Origin: Paenibacillus sp. UNC499MF
GTDB lineage: Bacteria > Bacillota > Bacilli > Paenibacillales > NBRC-103111
Length of the DNA: 64,000 bases
Reading direction: 5' to 3'
Assembly: GCF_900107975.1 (NCBI RefSeq)
Contig: NZ_FNVF01000007.1
Span: forward strand, 255,616-319,615
Of the stretch, positions 8,691 to 17,486 are shown in pieces (the stretch's first letter is position 1; each line of letters starts with the position of its first letter). The position numbers and the translations under genes were made by a program. Under the pieces are notes generated by a model. It worked only from the letters and a program-made list of their open reading frames with translations. It was not told where the DNA came from and searched no databases.

Positions 8691-8729
8691 TTTACTTGTA
8701 TTTAATCGTGAGTTTACAAAACTTCTTTA
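8691..8729 (+). promoter_or_regulatory. Candidate PhoP-binding repeats (Pho box)
   Basis: Four hexamers are spaced exactly 11 bases start to start: TTTACT, TTAATC, TTTACA and TCTTTA at 8691, 8702, 8713 and 8724. Bacillus PhoP binds direct repeats of a TTAACA-like hexamer separated by about five bases, so the periodicity fits well while the individual hexamers are imperfect. The site lies about 75-115 bp upstream of the AEP binding-protein start, which suggests induction under phosphate starvation. Confidence 0.5.
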
Positions 8730-8805
8730 CCATAACAACTGTAAGAGAAACGAATTCAAAAGCAGCTTATCCCATTTTACAAATTCGAGAGGATGAACGA
8801 CGGTC

Positions 8806-9912
8806 ATGAAAAAAACAGCATCACTTTGCCTGACTCTTCTTATGGCGATTTCCCTTCTGGCGGGCTGCGGAAAAAGCGGCAGCGAAGCGGGCGCCGCGAC
8901 CAACCCCCCGGAAAAGGCGGGAAGCAAAGAGGGCAGTTCCCAAAACGCCGCCCTGAAAGGCGACCTGACGGTGTACACCGCACTGGAAGACGATCAGATT
9001 AAAGCTTACCTCGAATCGTTCAAAAAAACGAATCCGGATGTAAAGGTAAATATTGTCCGGGATTCGACGGGCATCATTACGGCCAAGCTGCTGGCCGAGA
9101 AAGATAACCCGCAAGCGGACGTCGTCTGGGGCGTAGCGGCGACCAGCCTGCTTGTGCTCGATCAGAACGGCATGGTGGAGGGTTACTCGCCCAAAGGGAT
9201 CGAACGTGTCTCCCCGATGTTCAAGAGCACCGGCACACCGGCGAAATGGGTGGGCATCGACGCGTGGGAAACGGCTCTTATCGTCAACACGAAGGAATTG
9301 GAGAAAAAGAAGCTCCCGGTTCCGAAGACTTACCAGGATCTGATCAAGCCCGAATATAAAGGCATGATCGTGATGCCTAACCCGGCTTCCTCGGGAACGG
9401 GATTTTTCGATGTGACGGGCTGGCAGCAGCTTTACGGCAAAGGGCCGTCCTGGGAGTTCATGGACAAGCTTCATGAAAATATCGCCGTCTACACACACTC
9501 CGGTTCCAAACCGGCCAAGATGGCGGCTGCCGGAGAATACCCGATCGGCATCTCGTTCGGTTACCGCGGCATTCAGGAGAAGAAGAAAGGCGCGCCGGTT
9601 GAGGTTGTATTCCCTCAGGAAGGCTCCGGCTGGGATGTGGAAGCGAACGCTTTGATGAAGAAAGCGGCGATCAAGCCCGAAGCGAAGGCATTCCTGGACT
9701 GGGCGATCAGCGACGAAGCGATGAAAGCCTACAACAAGAACTATGCGATCATCAGTGTGAACGACGGCTCCGGCACGATTCCGGAAGGCTACTCCAAAGA
9801 TCCGCTCAGCCAGCTCATCAAATACGACCTGAACGATGCGGCGAAGAATAGAGACAGCATTTTGAAAGAGTGGGAAAAACGCTACAACGCCAAGAGCGAG
9901 CCCAAATCCTAA
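8806..9912 (+). CDS. ABC transporter substrate-binding lipoprotein, probable 2-aminoethylphosphonate uptake
   Basis: This is a lipoprotein of 368 residues. The signal peptide ends in the lipobox LLAGC (Cys about residue 22). The mature part has the fold of the Fe(III)/spermidine/AEP-type extracellular binding proteins, with blocks such as LTVYTALEDDQIKAYLESF and NPASSGTGFFDVTGWQQ. The AEP assignment comes from context: the following ABC genes and phnX/phnW form the classic AEP uptake and breakdown set. Iron is the main alternative ligand for this family, but nothing nearby supports it. Confidence 0.85.
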   Translation: MKKTASLCLTLLMAISLLAGCGKSGSEAGAATNPPEKAGSKEGSSQNAALKGDLTVYTALEDDQIKAYLESFKKTNPDVKVNIVRDSTGIITAKLLAEKDNPQADVVWGVAATSLLVLDQNGMVEGYSPKGIERVSPMFKSTGTPAKWVGIDAWETALIVNTKELEKKKLPVPKTYQDLIKPEYKGMIVMPNPASSGTGFFDVTGWQQLYGKGPSWEFMDKLHENIAVYTHSGSKPAKMAAAGEYPIGISFGYRGIQEKKKGAPVEVVFPQEGSGWDVEANALMKKAAIKPEAKAFLDWAISDEAMKAYNKNYAIISVNDGSGTIPEGYSKDPLSQLIKYDLNDAAKNRDSILKEWEKRYNAKSEPKS

Positions 9913-9983
9913 AATAAAGCGGCGATCCCGCTTGCGGCAACAAGCCCGAAGCGTCAAGCCGGCAGCCGGAAGGAGAGAAACAC

Positions 9984-11027
9984 ATGAATCAGGCACACTT
10001 ATCGATCCGGGGCATCCGTAAAACTTTCGGTTCGTTCACGGCCTTGGACAGCATTCATCTGGATGTCCGCAAAAACGAATTCGTCTGTCTGCTCGGCCCC
10101 AGCGGCTGCGGCAAAACGACGCTGCTCCGCATTATCGCCGGACTGGAAAGCCCGGACTCGGGCACAGTGTCGGCAGGAGGAAAAGACATCACCGCTCTTC
10201 CTCCGGCTCAACGGAATTTCGGCATGATGTTCCAGTCGTATGCCCTGTTCCCGAACATGACGGCCGCGCAGAACATCGCCTTCGGTCTGAAGAGCCGGAA
10301 GCTGGGCAAACGGGATATCGCCGAGAAGGTGAGAGAATCGCTGGACCTGGTGGACCTCTGGGAGATGCGGGACAAGTACCCGTCCCAGCTCTCGGGAGGC
10401 CAGCAGCAGCGGATCGCGCTCGCCCGCGCCGTCGCGCTTTCTCCGGACTTCCTGCTGCTGGACGAGCCGCTGTCGGCGCTGGACGCCAAGGTGCGGCACA
10501 AGCTCCGCGGAGAAATCCGCGCGCTGCAGGAGAAGATCGGCGTCACGACCATCATGGTGACGCACGACCAGGAGGAGGCGCTGACGATGGCGGACCGCAT
10601 TGTGGTGATGAACAATGCGGAGGTCGCACAGATCGGCACGCCGAGAGAGGTTTACGAACGGCCGGCTTCGCCGTTCGTAGCCGATTTCATCGGCGCGATT
10701 AACTTCCTGGACGGTGCCGAGCTCCAGGAAAGGGGTGTGCGCGGCTCCGGCATGATGGCGGTCCGGCCCGAGCATATCGGCGCCGAAGAGCCCGGCTCGC
10801 GCGGCGGCATACCGGCCGTCGTCCGCGGCATCGAATTCCGCGGACCTTTCTATCACGTCATGCTGGACGTATTGGACAGCGGCGGAGAGCCGCTGGGACG
10901 CCCGATGACGATCCACGTGTCCGCCCAGCATTATCAGCAGCTGGGCCTCGAGAAGAATAAGAAGCTGTCGCTCTGCCTGCCGGAAGAAAGACTGATCGCC
11001 TTCGAACCCCAGGCCGCAGCGAAGTAA
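9984..11027 (+). CDS. ABC transporter ATP-binding protein (AEP importer)
   Basis: This 347-residue ATPase energises the import system. Walker A is GPSGCGKTT (38-46), the Q-loop is FQSYALFP, the signature is LSGGQ (136-140) and Walker B is LLLDEP (157-162). The C-terminal TOBE-like regulatory domain (about 240-340) contains MMAVRPEHIGAEEP. The closest group is the PotA/FbpC/PhnT type. It lies between the binding protein and the permease, with a GGAAGGAG ribosome-binding site. Confidence 0.93.
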   Translation: MNQAHLSIRGIRKTFGSFTALDSIHLDVRKNEFVCLLGPSGCGKTTLLRIIAGLESPDSGTVSAGGKDITALPPAQRNFGMMFQSYALFPNMTAAQNIAFGLKSRKLGKRDIAEKVRESLDLVDLWEMRDKYPSQLSGGQQQRIALARAVALSPDFLLLDEPLSALDAKVRHKLRGEIRALQEKIGVTTIMVTHDQEEALTMADRIVVMNNAEVAQIGTPREVYERPASPFVADFIGAINFLDGAELQERGVRGSGMMAVRPEHIGAEEPGSRGGIPAVVRGIEFRGPFYHVMLDVLDSGGEPLGRPMTIHVSAQHYQQLGLEKNKKLSLCLPEERLIAFEPQAAAK

Positions 11028-11045
11028 GAGAAAGGAGTCCTTGTC

Positions 11046-12803
11046 ATGATGATCGTACGCAGGGTGCAGGGCGCCGCCAGAGACCTTCGTTCCAGTCTTA
11101 AGGGAACGGGAAGGATCAGGCGCCGGCACGGCAAAGAGGAGCGGATACAGCAGGCTCTTATCGCCCTCATGATCGCGGTGCTGGCCGTTACGGTGCTGCT
11201 GCCCCTGATCGGGTTGTTTTCCAAAGCGTTTTACGATAAAACGGGACAGTTCGCGGGTCTGGAAAACTTTGTCGTGTATTTCACGACACCGGCCCTTCTC
11301 CGTTCCCTGATCCATACCTTGAACGTGTCTTTACTCACTACAGTCATCTCAGTCGGTCTCGCGTTCTTGTATGCGTATGCGCTGACCCGCACGGATATCA
11401 AAGGCAGGACGCTTTTCCGCTATATTGCGCTGCTCCCGCTTTTTGCCCCGACAATGATGCACGGGATCGGTCTTATTTATTTGTTCGGCAACCAGGGGCT
11501 GGTAACGACAGGTTTGTTCGGTCTTCTGCCGGCGGGGCTGGATATCGGCCTGTACGGCCCGGTCGGAATCGTGCTGGCGGAGGTGGCTTACACTTTTCCC
11601 CAGGCGATGATGATTATGCTCGTGTCGCTGGCGGTAACCGACAACCGGCTGTACGAAGCGGCCGAAACGCTTGGAGCGGGGAAGTGGAGAACCTTCCTGA
11701 GCGTGACGCTGCCCAGCGTAAAATACGGCGTCATCAGCGCTCTGTTCGTCTGCTTTACGATGAGCTTTACGGATTTCGGCGCCCCGAAAATCGTCGGGGG
11801 CAACTACAATGTGCTCGCGACGGATATTTACAAACAGGTGATCGGCCAGCAGAACATGACGATGGGCGCGGCCGTAGGCATTCTGCTTACACTGCCGGCT
11901 GTCCTGGCTTTTGCGGTGGACCGCTTCGTGGAACGGAGGCAGAAGGCGCTCGTTTCCTCCAAATCGGTTCCTTACCGGATACAGAAAGGAAGCTGGCGCA
12001 ACGCCGTCTTTTACGTGATTTGCAGCTCCATCGGGGGCGCCATCCTGCTCCTGCTCGGAGCCGTAGTTTTCGCTTCCGTGATTAAAGTGTGGCCCTATGA
12101 TTTGTCGTTTACGTGGAATCATTTCGATTTCACATCCGTGGCCGGTGAAGGGCTGGCTCCCTTCTGGAACAGCATGCAGGCGGCTCTCTATACCGCTTTG
12201 ATCGGTACGGCGGTTACATTCATTTTCGCTTATCTTATTGAAAAAGTGCGCCACTGGCACGCTCTGCGGCAGTTTGCTTATTTCTTGTCCATTCTGCCGC
12301 TCGCGCTGCCGGGGATGGTGATCGGCCTGGCCTTTATCTTCTTCTTCAACCGGCCGGACAATCCGCTTAGCGGAATTTACGGCACCATCTGGATCGTCGT
12401 ACTGGCCAACATCGTGCATTTCTATGCCGTTCCTTTTATTACGGCGACAGCGGCGCTCAAAAAACTCGACAAAGAATTCGAGACGGTATCGGAATCGATG
12501 CGGGTTCCGTTCTACCGGACATTCGCACGGGTAACGGTCCCCATGTCCCTGCCGGCTGTTCTGGAAATGTTCGTTTATTACTTTGTGAATTCCATGGTAA
12601 CCGTGTCGGCAGTCGTGTTTCTTTACTCCGCCGATTTCAAGCTGGCTTCGGTAGCCATTGTCAATATGGACGATGCGGGGGATACCGCCCCGGCCGCCGC
12701 CATGTCCGTCCTTATTCTGCTGACCAACATTGCCGTGAGGATCGGCTATGAGCAGCTTACGAAAGTGATGCGGAACCGGGCTTCCGCCTGGCAGCGGAAA
12801 TAA
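11046..12803 (+). CDS. ABC transporter permease with two fused permease halves (AEP importer)
   Basis: The 585-residue membrane protein has about twelve predicted helices and carries two copies of the binding-protein-dependent permease domain. The first half has the EAA-like loop LYEAAETLGAGKWRTFLSVTLP. The second has ETVSESMRVPFYRTFARVTVP. Fused permeases of this kind occur in iron (FbpB/SfuB-like) and AEP (PhnU plus PhnV) importers. One gene therefore supplies the whole channel, which fits the operon having only one permease gene. It starts at the ATG after GAGAAAGGAG. Confidence 0.9.
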   Translation: MMIVRRVQGAARDLRSSLKGTGRIRRRHGKEERIQQALIALMIAVLAVTVLLPLIGLFSKAFYDKTGQFAGLENFVVYFTTPALLRSLIHTLNVSLLTTVISVGLAFLYAYALTRTDIKGRTLFRYIALLPLFAPTMMHGIGLIYLFGNQGLVTTGLFGLLPAGLDIGLYGPVGIVLAEVAYTFPQAMMIMLVSLAVTDNRLYEAAETLGAGKWRTFLSVTLPSVKYGVISALFVCFTMSFTDFGAPKIVGGNYNVLATDIYKQVIGQQNMTMGAAVGILLTLPAVLAFAVDRFVERRQKALVSSKSVPYRIQKGSWRNAVFYVICSSIGGAILLLLGAVVFASVIKVWPYDLSFTWNHFDFTSVAGEGLAPFWNSMQAALYTALIGTAVTFIFAYLIEKVRHWHALRQFAYFLSILPLALPGMVIGLAFIFFFNRPDNPLSGIYGTIWIVVLANIVHFYAVPFITATAALKKLDKEFETVSESMRVPFYRTFARVTVPMSLPAVLEMFVYYFVNSMVTVSAVVFLYSADFKLASVAIVNMDDAGDTAPAAAMSVLILLTNIAVRIGYEQLTKVMRNRASAWQRK

Positions 12804-12930
12804 TGTTTTAACGGGTTGAACGTTAACCATCTCTGCTATAAACGTCATTACTTCTTATTTCATCAAAGCGAAAACGGAGCCGGACGTGCGGATGTGCCGC
12901 CCCGGTCCGTTAACCAGGAGGAGACTTCAC

Positions 12931-13776
12931 ATGATCAAAGCCGTCATTATGGACTGGGCTGGCACGACTGTAGATTACGGCTGCTTTGCTCCCTTGAACG
13001 TTTTTATAGAAATTTTCCGCCGCAAAGGCATTGAAATTACACAGCAGGAAGCGCGGGAGCCGATGGGACTCCTAAAGTGGGATCACATTCGTGAAATTAC
13101 GAAAATGCCCCGCGTTGCCGACCTTTGGGAACAAAAATTCGGCCGCCGCCCCGACGATCGCGATACGGATGCCTTGTATGCGGATTTTGAGCCGCTTCTG
13201 TTTGCCTCGCTGCGCAATCACTGCGAGCCGGTTCCGGGTGTGCTGGAACTCATGGAAAGACTGCGCGGACGGGGGATCAAAATCGGGTCCACAACCGGGT
13301 ATACCGAAGAAATGATGAACATCGTGGTGGAGGAAGCCGGCAAAAAAGGCTACCGTCCCGATGTGCTCGTGACGCCTACGAAGATGCCTGCGGGCCGTCC
13401 GTATCCCTGGATGATCTACGAAAACTGCATCCGTCTCGGAGTTTACCCGCTTCATCATGTCGTGAAAGTCGGAGATACCTTGAGCGACATCCGGGAAGGC
13501 TTGAACGCGGGAGTCTGGACGGTCGGGATTGTGCTCGGGAGCAGTGAGCTCGGTATGAGCGAAGCGGAGGTATCGGCCTGCCCGCCGGAGGAATTGAAGC
13601 GCAGATGCGAGGAAGTGCGCGAGAGGTTTTATGAAGCGGGAGCCCACTATGTGATTGAATCCGTAGGCAAACTGGATGAGGTGCTGGAATTGATTGAAGC
13701 GCGCTTGAAGGCCGGCGCAGGCGTATCTGCGGGAGCGGCTGCCTCTGCCGGGCCGGAAGGTGTGCGTCATGCGTAA
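12931..13776 (+). CDS. phnX: Phosphonoacetaldehyde hydrolase
   Basis: PhnX splits phosphonoacetaldehyde into acetaldehyde and phosphate. The 281-residue protein has the HAD nucleophile motif [11 protein letters not shown] (Asp8) and the Schiff-base lysine in [10 protein letters not shown] (Lys49), which corresponds to the known Lys of B. cereus PhnX. Later HAD motifs include KVGDTLSDI. The start at 12931 is chosen because AGGAGGAG lies directly upstream; an ATG 45 bases earlier lacks a good site. The C-terminal tail is Ala/Gly-rich. It is separated from the permease by 127 bp, so it may have its own promoter. Confidence 0.95.
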   Translation: MIKAVIMDWAGTTVDYGCFAPLNVFIEIFRRKGIEITQQEAREPMGLLKWDHIREITKMPRVADLWEQKFGRRPDDRDTDALYADFEPLLFASLRNHCEPVPGVLELMERLRGRGIKIGSTTGYTEEMMNIVVEEAGKKGYRPDVLVTPTKMPAGRPYPWMIYENCIRLGVYPLHHVVKVGDTLSDIREGLNAGVWTVGIVLGSSELGMSEAEVSACPPEELKRRCEEVRERFYEAGAHYVIESVGKLDEVLELIEARLKAGAGVSAGAAASAGPEGVRHA

Positions 13777-13789
13777 GGAGGAAGCGGAA

Positions 13790-14944
13790 ATGGTACAGAC
13801 GGACACCATGTACTCGGCGATGCCGGACAACGAATACCTGCTGCTGACGCCGGGACCGCTTACGACCACGAAGCGGGTCAAGGCGGCCATGCTGCGGGAC
13901 TGGTGCACCTGGGACCGCGATTACAACGGACTGGTCCAGGATATCCGCTCCCGCCTTGTCGCTTTGGGCGCGGGAGGTGCGGAAGGCTACACCTGCGTGC
14001 TGATGCAGGGCAGCGGAACGTTCTGCGTGGAGTCCGTTATCGGCTCCGTTATTCCGCAGGGAGGCAAGCTGGCGGTGCTGACGAACGGGGCTTACGGAGA
14101 CCGTATCGCCCAGATGGCGCAGGTGCTCGGCATTGAGACGGCCGTTCTCGATTCGGGGGAGCTCAGCCCGGTCAGTCCCGCTGCCCTGGAGGAGCTGCTC
14201 CGGCAGGATGAGGCGGTCACCCATGTGGCGGTCGTTCATTCGGAAACGACGACGGGCATGCTTAATCCTATAGCCGAAGTCGGAGCGGCCGCAAAGAAAT
14301 ACGGCAAAACTTTTATCGTGGATGCGATGAGCTCGTTCGGCGGCATTGAAATGAACATGAGCGAGCTGAACATCGATTATCTGATCAGCAGCGCGAACAA
14401 GTGCATTCAGGGAGTTCCGGGCTTCGGCTTCGTACTGGCCCGCACGGAAGAACTCAAGCGCTGCGAAGGACAGGCAAGGTCTCTGTCTCTGGATCTGTAT
14501 GACCAGTGGAACACGATGGAGCGCCAATCGGGCAAGTGGAGGTTCACTTCTCCCACGCACGTGGTGAGAGCTTTTCACGAGGCGCTGAAGGAGCTGGAGG
14601 ACGAGGGCGGCATCGGAGCCCGTCACCTGCGTTACACCGAGAACCAGCGTGTGCTTGCCGAAGGAATGAAGGCAGTCGGCTTCCGTCCGCTGCTGGACTC
14701 GTCCGTGCAGTCTCCTTTCATTACGTCCTTTTATTATCCGGACATGCCCGGTTTCACGTTCCAGGCTTTTTACGAGGAATTAAAGAAGAACGGGTTCGTC
14801 ATTTATCCGGGCAAAATATCCGCCGCCCAGACTTTCCGCATCGGCTCGATCGGCGATATTCATCCGGCCGATATGCGGCGTCTTGTCGGCACGATAGCGG
14901 GTGTCATCGAAGATACTTTTGAATCGGCGTCAGCAAGGAACTAA
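13790..14944 (+). CDS. phnW: 2-aminoethylphosphonate--pyruvate transaminase
   Basis: PhnW moves the amino group of AEP to pyruvate, giving phosphonoacetaldehyde (the PhnX substrate) and alanine. The 384-residue fold-type I PLP enzyme has [10 protein letters not shown] near the N-terminus, the PLP-contacting Asp in [10 protein letters not shown] (Asp178) and the PLP lysine in SSANKCIQG (Lys204). The ATG at 13790 follows TAAGGAGGA by eight bases. Earlier in-frame starts that overlap phnX are less likely. With phnX it completes the standard AEP breakdown route. Confidence 0.95.
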   Translation: MVQTDTMYSAMPDNEYLLLTPGPLTTTKRVKAAMLRDWCTWDRDYNGLVQDIRSRLVALGAGGAEGYTCVLMQGSGTFCVESVIGSVIPQGGKLAVLTNGAYGDRIAQMAQVLGIETAVLDSGELSPVSPAALEELLRQDEAVTHVAVVHSETTTGMLNPIAEVGAAAKKYGKTFIVDAMSSFGGIEMNMSELNIDYLISSANKCIQGVPGFGFVLARTEELKRCEGQARSLSLDLYDQWNTMERQSGKWRFTSPTHVVRAFHEALKELEDEGGIGARHLRYTENQRVLAEGMKAVGFRPLLDSSVQSPFITSFYYPDMPGFTFQAFYEELKKNGFVIYPGKISAAQTFRIGSIGDIHPADMRRLVGTIAGVIEDTFESASARN

Positions 14945-15003
14945 AGGAAGGGCGCGACTAGCCTTACCAAGCGGAAGGACCATTTGCCGGAGAGGGGTGC
15001 ATC

Positions 15004-16188
15004 ATGAAAGTATTTTGTCTGGGCGGGGCGGGCCGGATTTGCAGGGAAGCGATACTGGATCTTGTCCGGTATTCCGCTTTTGAGCAAATTACGGTTGCCG
15101 ATTTCAACGAAGAAGAAGGGCGCAAGGTCGTGCGGGAACTAGACGATCCGCGCGTGGATTTCATAAAAGTGAACGTATATGACAAAGAAGCGACCGTCGC
15201 GCAGATGCGGGGCTACGATATCGTCATGGACGGCACGGCGATCGCGCTTAACGGATTGTCTACGGCGTGCATTGCGGAAGCAGGCTGCCACGGGATTAAT
15301 CTGAACGGCTTCGGGGACGAGGATGCTTCGGCGTCTCTGTTTGAGCGGCACGGCAAAACATGCGTACCCGGCTTCGGCATGACCCCGGGCGTGACCCAGA
15401 TGATGGCGATGCATGCCGCCTCGCAGCTCGATACGGTCGATACTGTCCGTGTCAGTCACGGCTCCTACCGGCCGATCGCCTTTTCCAGGTCCATCACGGA
15501 AACGACGACCTACGAGTACGATCCGAACCTTCCGGGCCGTGTCGTGTACGAAAACGGGGAGTTCATTCAGGTCCAGCCGTTTGCCCGTCCCCGTGAAGTC
15601 CGGCTTCCCGAGCCTTACGGAACGTCACTCCAATACATTATCCCGCATGCCGAAACGAAGACGCTGGCGAAAGCTCTGGCCGGCAAAGGCGTGCGTCTGA
15701 TCGAAGTCCGCGGTACGTGGCCGCAGCCGAATATGAGACTCGTCCAGGCGCTCTATGAGTACGGATTTATGCGCAACGACAAGATCCGGATCAACGGGAC
15801 GGAGATCGGCATTATGGACTGCGTCAGCGAATACCTGTACCACTCCCGCGAAGGCTCGGAGACGCAGCTGTATGGCTATGCGCTGCATATCGAAGTCACC
15901 GGCGTCCGGAACGGAGTGCCTATGCGCCTCACGCTTACGCATACCCATCCGGCCTCCGACGGCTCCGTACCGGGCTGGCAAGGGCTTCGCGCCTACACCC
16001 GCAACGTGGGAATTCCTATGGCCATTGCGGCTGTCATGATCGCCGAAGGCCGTGTCCACAAGGCGGGCATTCTGACGCCGGAAGAAGCTTTCGAGCCGCA
16101 GGCGGTATTCGCCGAGCTGGAGAAGCGGGGCATCCGCATCCACCAGGATACCGAGGTTTTGAAGGAACGGGAACCGGCGGAGGTGTGA
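15004..16188 (+). CDS. Saccharopine dehydrogenase-like NAD(P)-binding oxidoreductase in the AEP operon
   Basis: This 394-residue protein has an N-terminal Rossmann motif LGGAGRIC (a GGxGxx type whose last Gly is replaced by Cys) and the saccharopine-dehydrogenase C-terminal domain, with blocks such as CVPGFGMTPGVTQMMAMHAA and LTLTHTHPASDGSV. Relatives act on secondary amines or on amino acids such as saccharopine, carboxynorspermidine and lysine. It lies 59 bp after phnW with its own GAGAGGGG ribosome-binding site, so it is almost certainly part of the AEP unit. No step in the known PhnW-PhnX route needs this enzyme. Candidate roles are oxidation or reduction of an N-substituted AEP, or recovery of the alanine or imine. 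The true substrate is unknown. Confidence 0.75.
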   Translation: MKVFCLGGAGRICREAILDLVRYSAFEQITVADFNEEEGRKVVRELDDPRVDFIKVNVYDKEATVAQMRGYDIVMDGTAIALNGLSTACIAEAGCHGINLNGFGDEDASASLFERHGKTCVPGFGMTPGVTQMMAMHAASQLDTVDTVRVSHGSYRPIAFSRSITETTTYEYDPNLPGRVVYENGEFIQVQPFARPREVRLPEPYGTSLQYIIPHAETKTLAKALAGKGVRLIEVRGTWPQPNMRLVQALYEYGFMRNDKIRINGTEIGIMDCVSEYLYHSREGSETQLYGYALHIEVTGVRNGVPMRLTLTHTHPASDGSVPGWQGLRAYTRNVGIPMAIAAVMIAEGRVHKAGILTPEEAFEPQAVFAELEKRGIRIHQDTEVLKEREPAEV

Positions 16189-16435
16189 AACGCGCCGGGT
16201 GCCTCTTAACGCAGATTGCGCCAGCTGCTGCCTAGTTCTTTTTATACACGGCATAGAAAGAATGAAAGATACAAAATCGTAACGTCCGATAATTTAAGCG
16301 GCTAAACCGTCTCTGTTTACCGCCGTTCGGGTCCTTGCCCGGGCGCCCTATCCACAAAAGGCTGTCCCCCTGACGCAAGGTTGGGTATAATGAATCCGGA
16401 AACTACCAAAGAACCGAAAGAACGGAGGCGGGCAT

Positions 16436-17221
16436 GTGTCTCTAGTAGGGGAAGAACGCAAGGAACACATCCTCCACTTGCTGAATCTTCACAATAAAGT
16501 CCGGACACACGAACTCGTGGAGCATTTCGAAGTTTCCTCGGAGACGATCCGGCGCTACCTGGAGGAGCTGGAGCAGGAAAACAAGCTCAAGCGCGTGTAC
16601 GGCGGAGCGGTCAAGTTTGACCTGATGAGGGAAGAGCCCTCCCCCTTTAACCGGGAGGTCACGAAAGCGGAGGAGAAGAAGAGGATCGGCCGGGCGGCCG
16701 CCGCCATGGTCCGGGATAACGACGTGATCGTTATCGACGACGGAACGACGACTCTTCAGATGATCAATTACTTGGCGAATACACGGAATCTGACCGTTCT
16801 GACACCGTCGGTGCCCGCCTTGTCGCTGCTTATCGAATACAAGAACAAAGACATGTTCTCCGGAGAAATTTATTTTATCGGGGGCAAAATCAACGCGAAG
16901 CATTACCGCGCATCGGGCTCGGTAGCCGAGAGTATGATGGAATCGTTCTACGTGGACAAAGCGTTCGTTGCCGTCGACGGGCTGCACCCGCAAAGCGGAT
17001 TAACGAGCTACGACGCCGAACGGGGGCTTCTCGTCCGCAAGTTTATGGAGCATGCGGCGCAGACTGTCGCGCTGATGGATCACACGAAGAACGGCAAGAC
17101 GCACTTCTACAAAATTTCGGATTTGAAGGAAGTCCACGCGGTTATTTGCGATACGGAGCATCCGTCCGAGTGGAGCCCGCATTTCGAGGCGATAGATACG
17201 AAGTGGATTGTGGCGGAATAA
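16436..17221 (+). CDS. DeoR family transcriptional regulator
   Basis: The 261-residue regulator starts at a GTG; the nearby ATG is in another frame and stops at once. The N-terminal DeoR helix-turn-helix (about 5-57) includes HILHLLNLHNKVRTHELVEHF and SSETIRRYLEEL. The DeoRC sensor domain (about 75-235) includes NDVIVIDDGTTTLQM. DeoRC domains usually bind phosphorylated small molecules, which fits a ligand from phosphonate metabolism, but that is inference. It has its own upstream TATAAT (16387-16392) and is followed by a strong terminator. Confidence 0.9.
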   Translation: MSLVGEERKEHILHLLNLHNKVRTHELVEHFEVSSETIRRYLEELEQENKLKRVYGGAVKFDLMREEPSPFNREVTKAEEKKRIGRAAAAMVRDNDVIVIDDGTTTLQMINYLANTRNLTVLTPSVPALSLLIEYKNKDMFSGEIYFIGGKINAKHYRASGSVAESMMESFYVDKAFVAVDGLHPQSGLTSYDAERGLLVRKFMEHAAQTVALMDHTKNGKTHFYKISDLKEVHAVICDTEHPSEWSPHFEAIDTKWIVAE

Positions 17222-17373
17222 CCCGTCACGGAAGCGTGCGGTGTACGGCTCCGTATGACGGTAGCCGACCGCAGGCGGATAGAAGGGACCTGCTCTTTTA
17301 GCCATACCCTTCCTGAGGAAGATGGTGTCTCAAAATCGTGCGCATGGCAGGACCGTATAGGAAACTGGGAAGC

Positions 17374-17419
17374 AAAAAGATCTCAAACCCACCTTTAGGT
17401 GGAGATGAGATCTTTTTTT
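17374..17419. terminator. Bidirectional terminator between the DeoR and SOD genes
   Basis: A long symmetric hairpin (AAAAAGATCTCA ... TGAGATCTTTTTT with an inner CCACC/GGTGG) has a T run on both strands. It serves the DeoR gene on the plus strand and the SOD gene on the minus strand. Confidence 0.88.
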
Positions 17420-17486
17420 ATAGCATCGTTGATTTGAAGCGGGGCCTATAAAATCAAAATGGCTCCGGCAGCAGCCCCTTTGCCGC

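Larger units (their letters stand above)
8476..8805. other. Intergenic region upstream of the AEP operon
   Basis: This 330-bp gap holds the folE terminator (8605-8630) and then a very AT-rich segment (8640-8770) with the Pho-box-like hexamers. It is the natural promoter region for the AEP transport operon. Confidence 0.7.
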
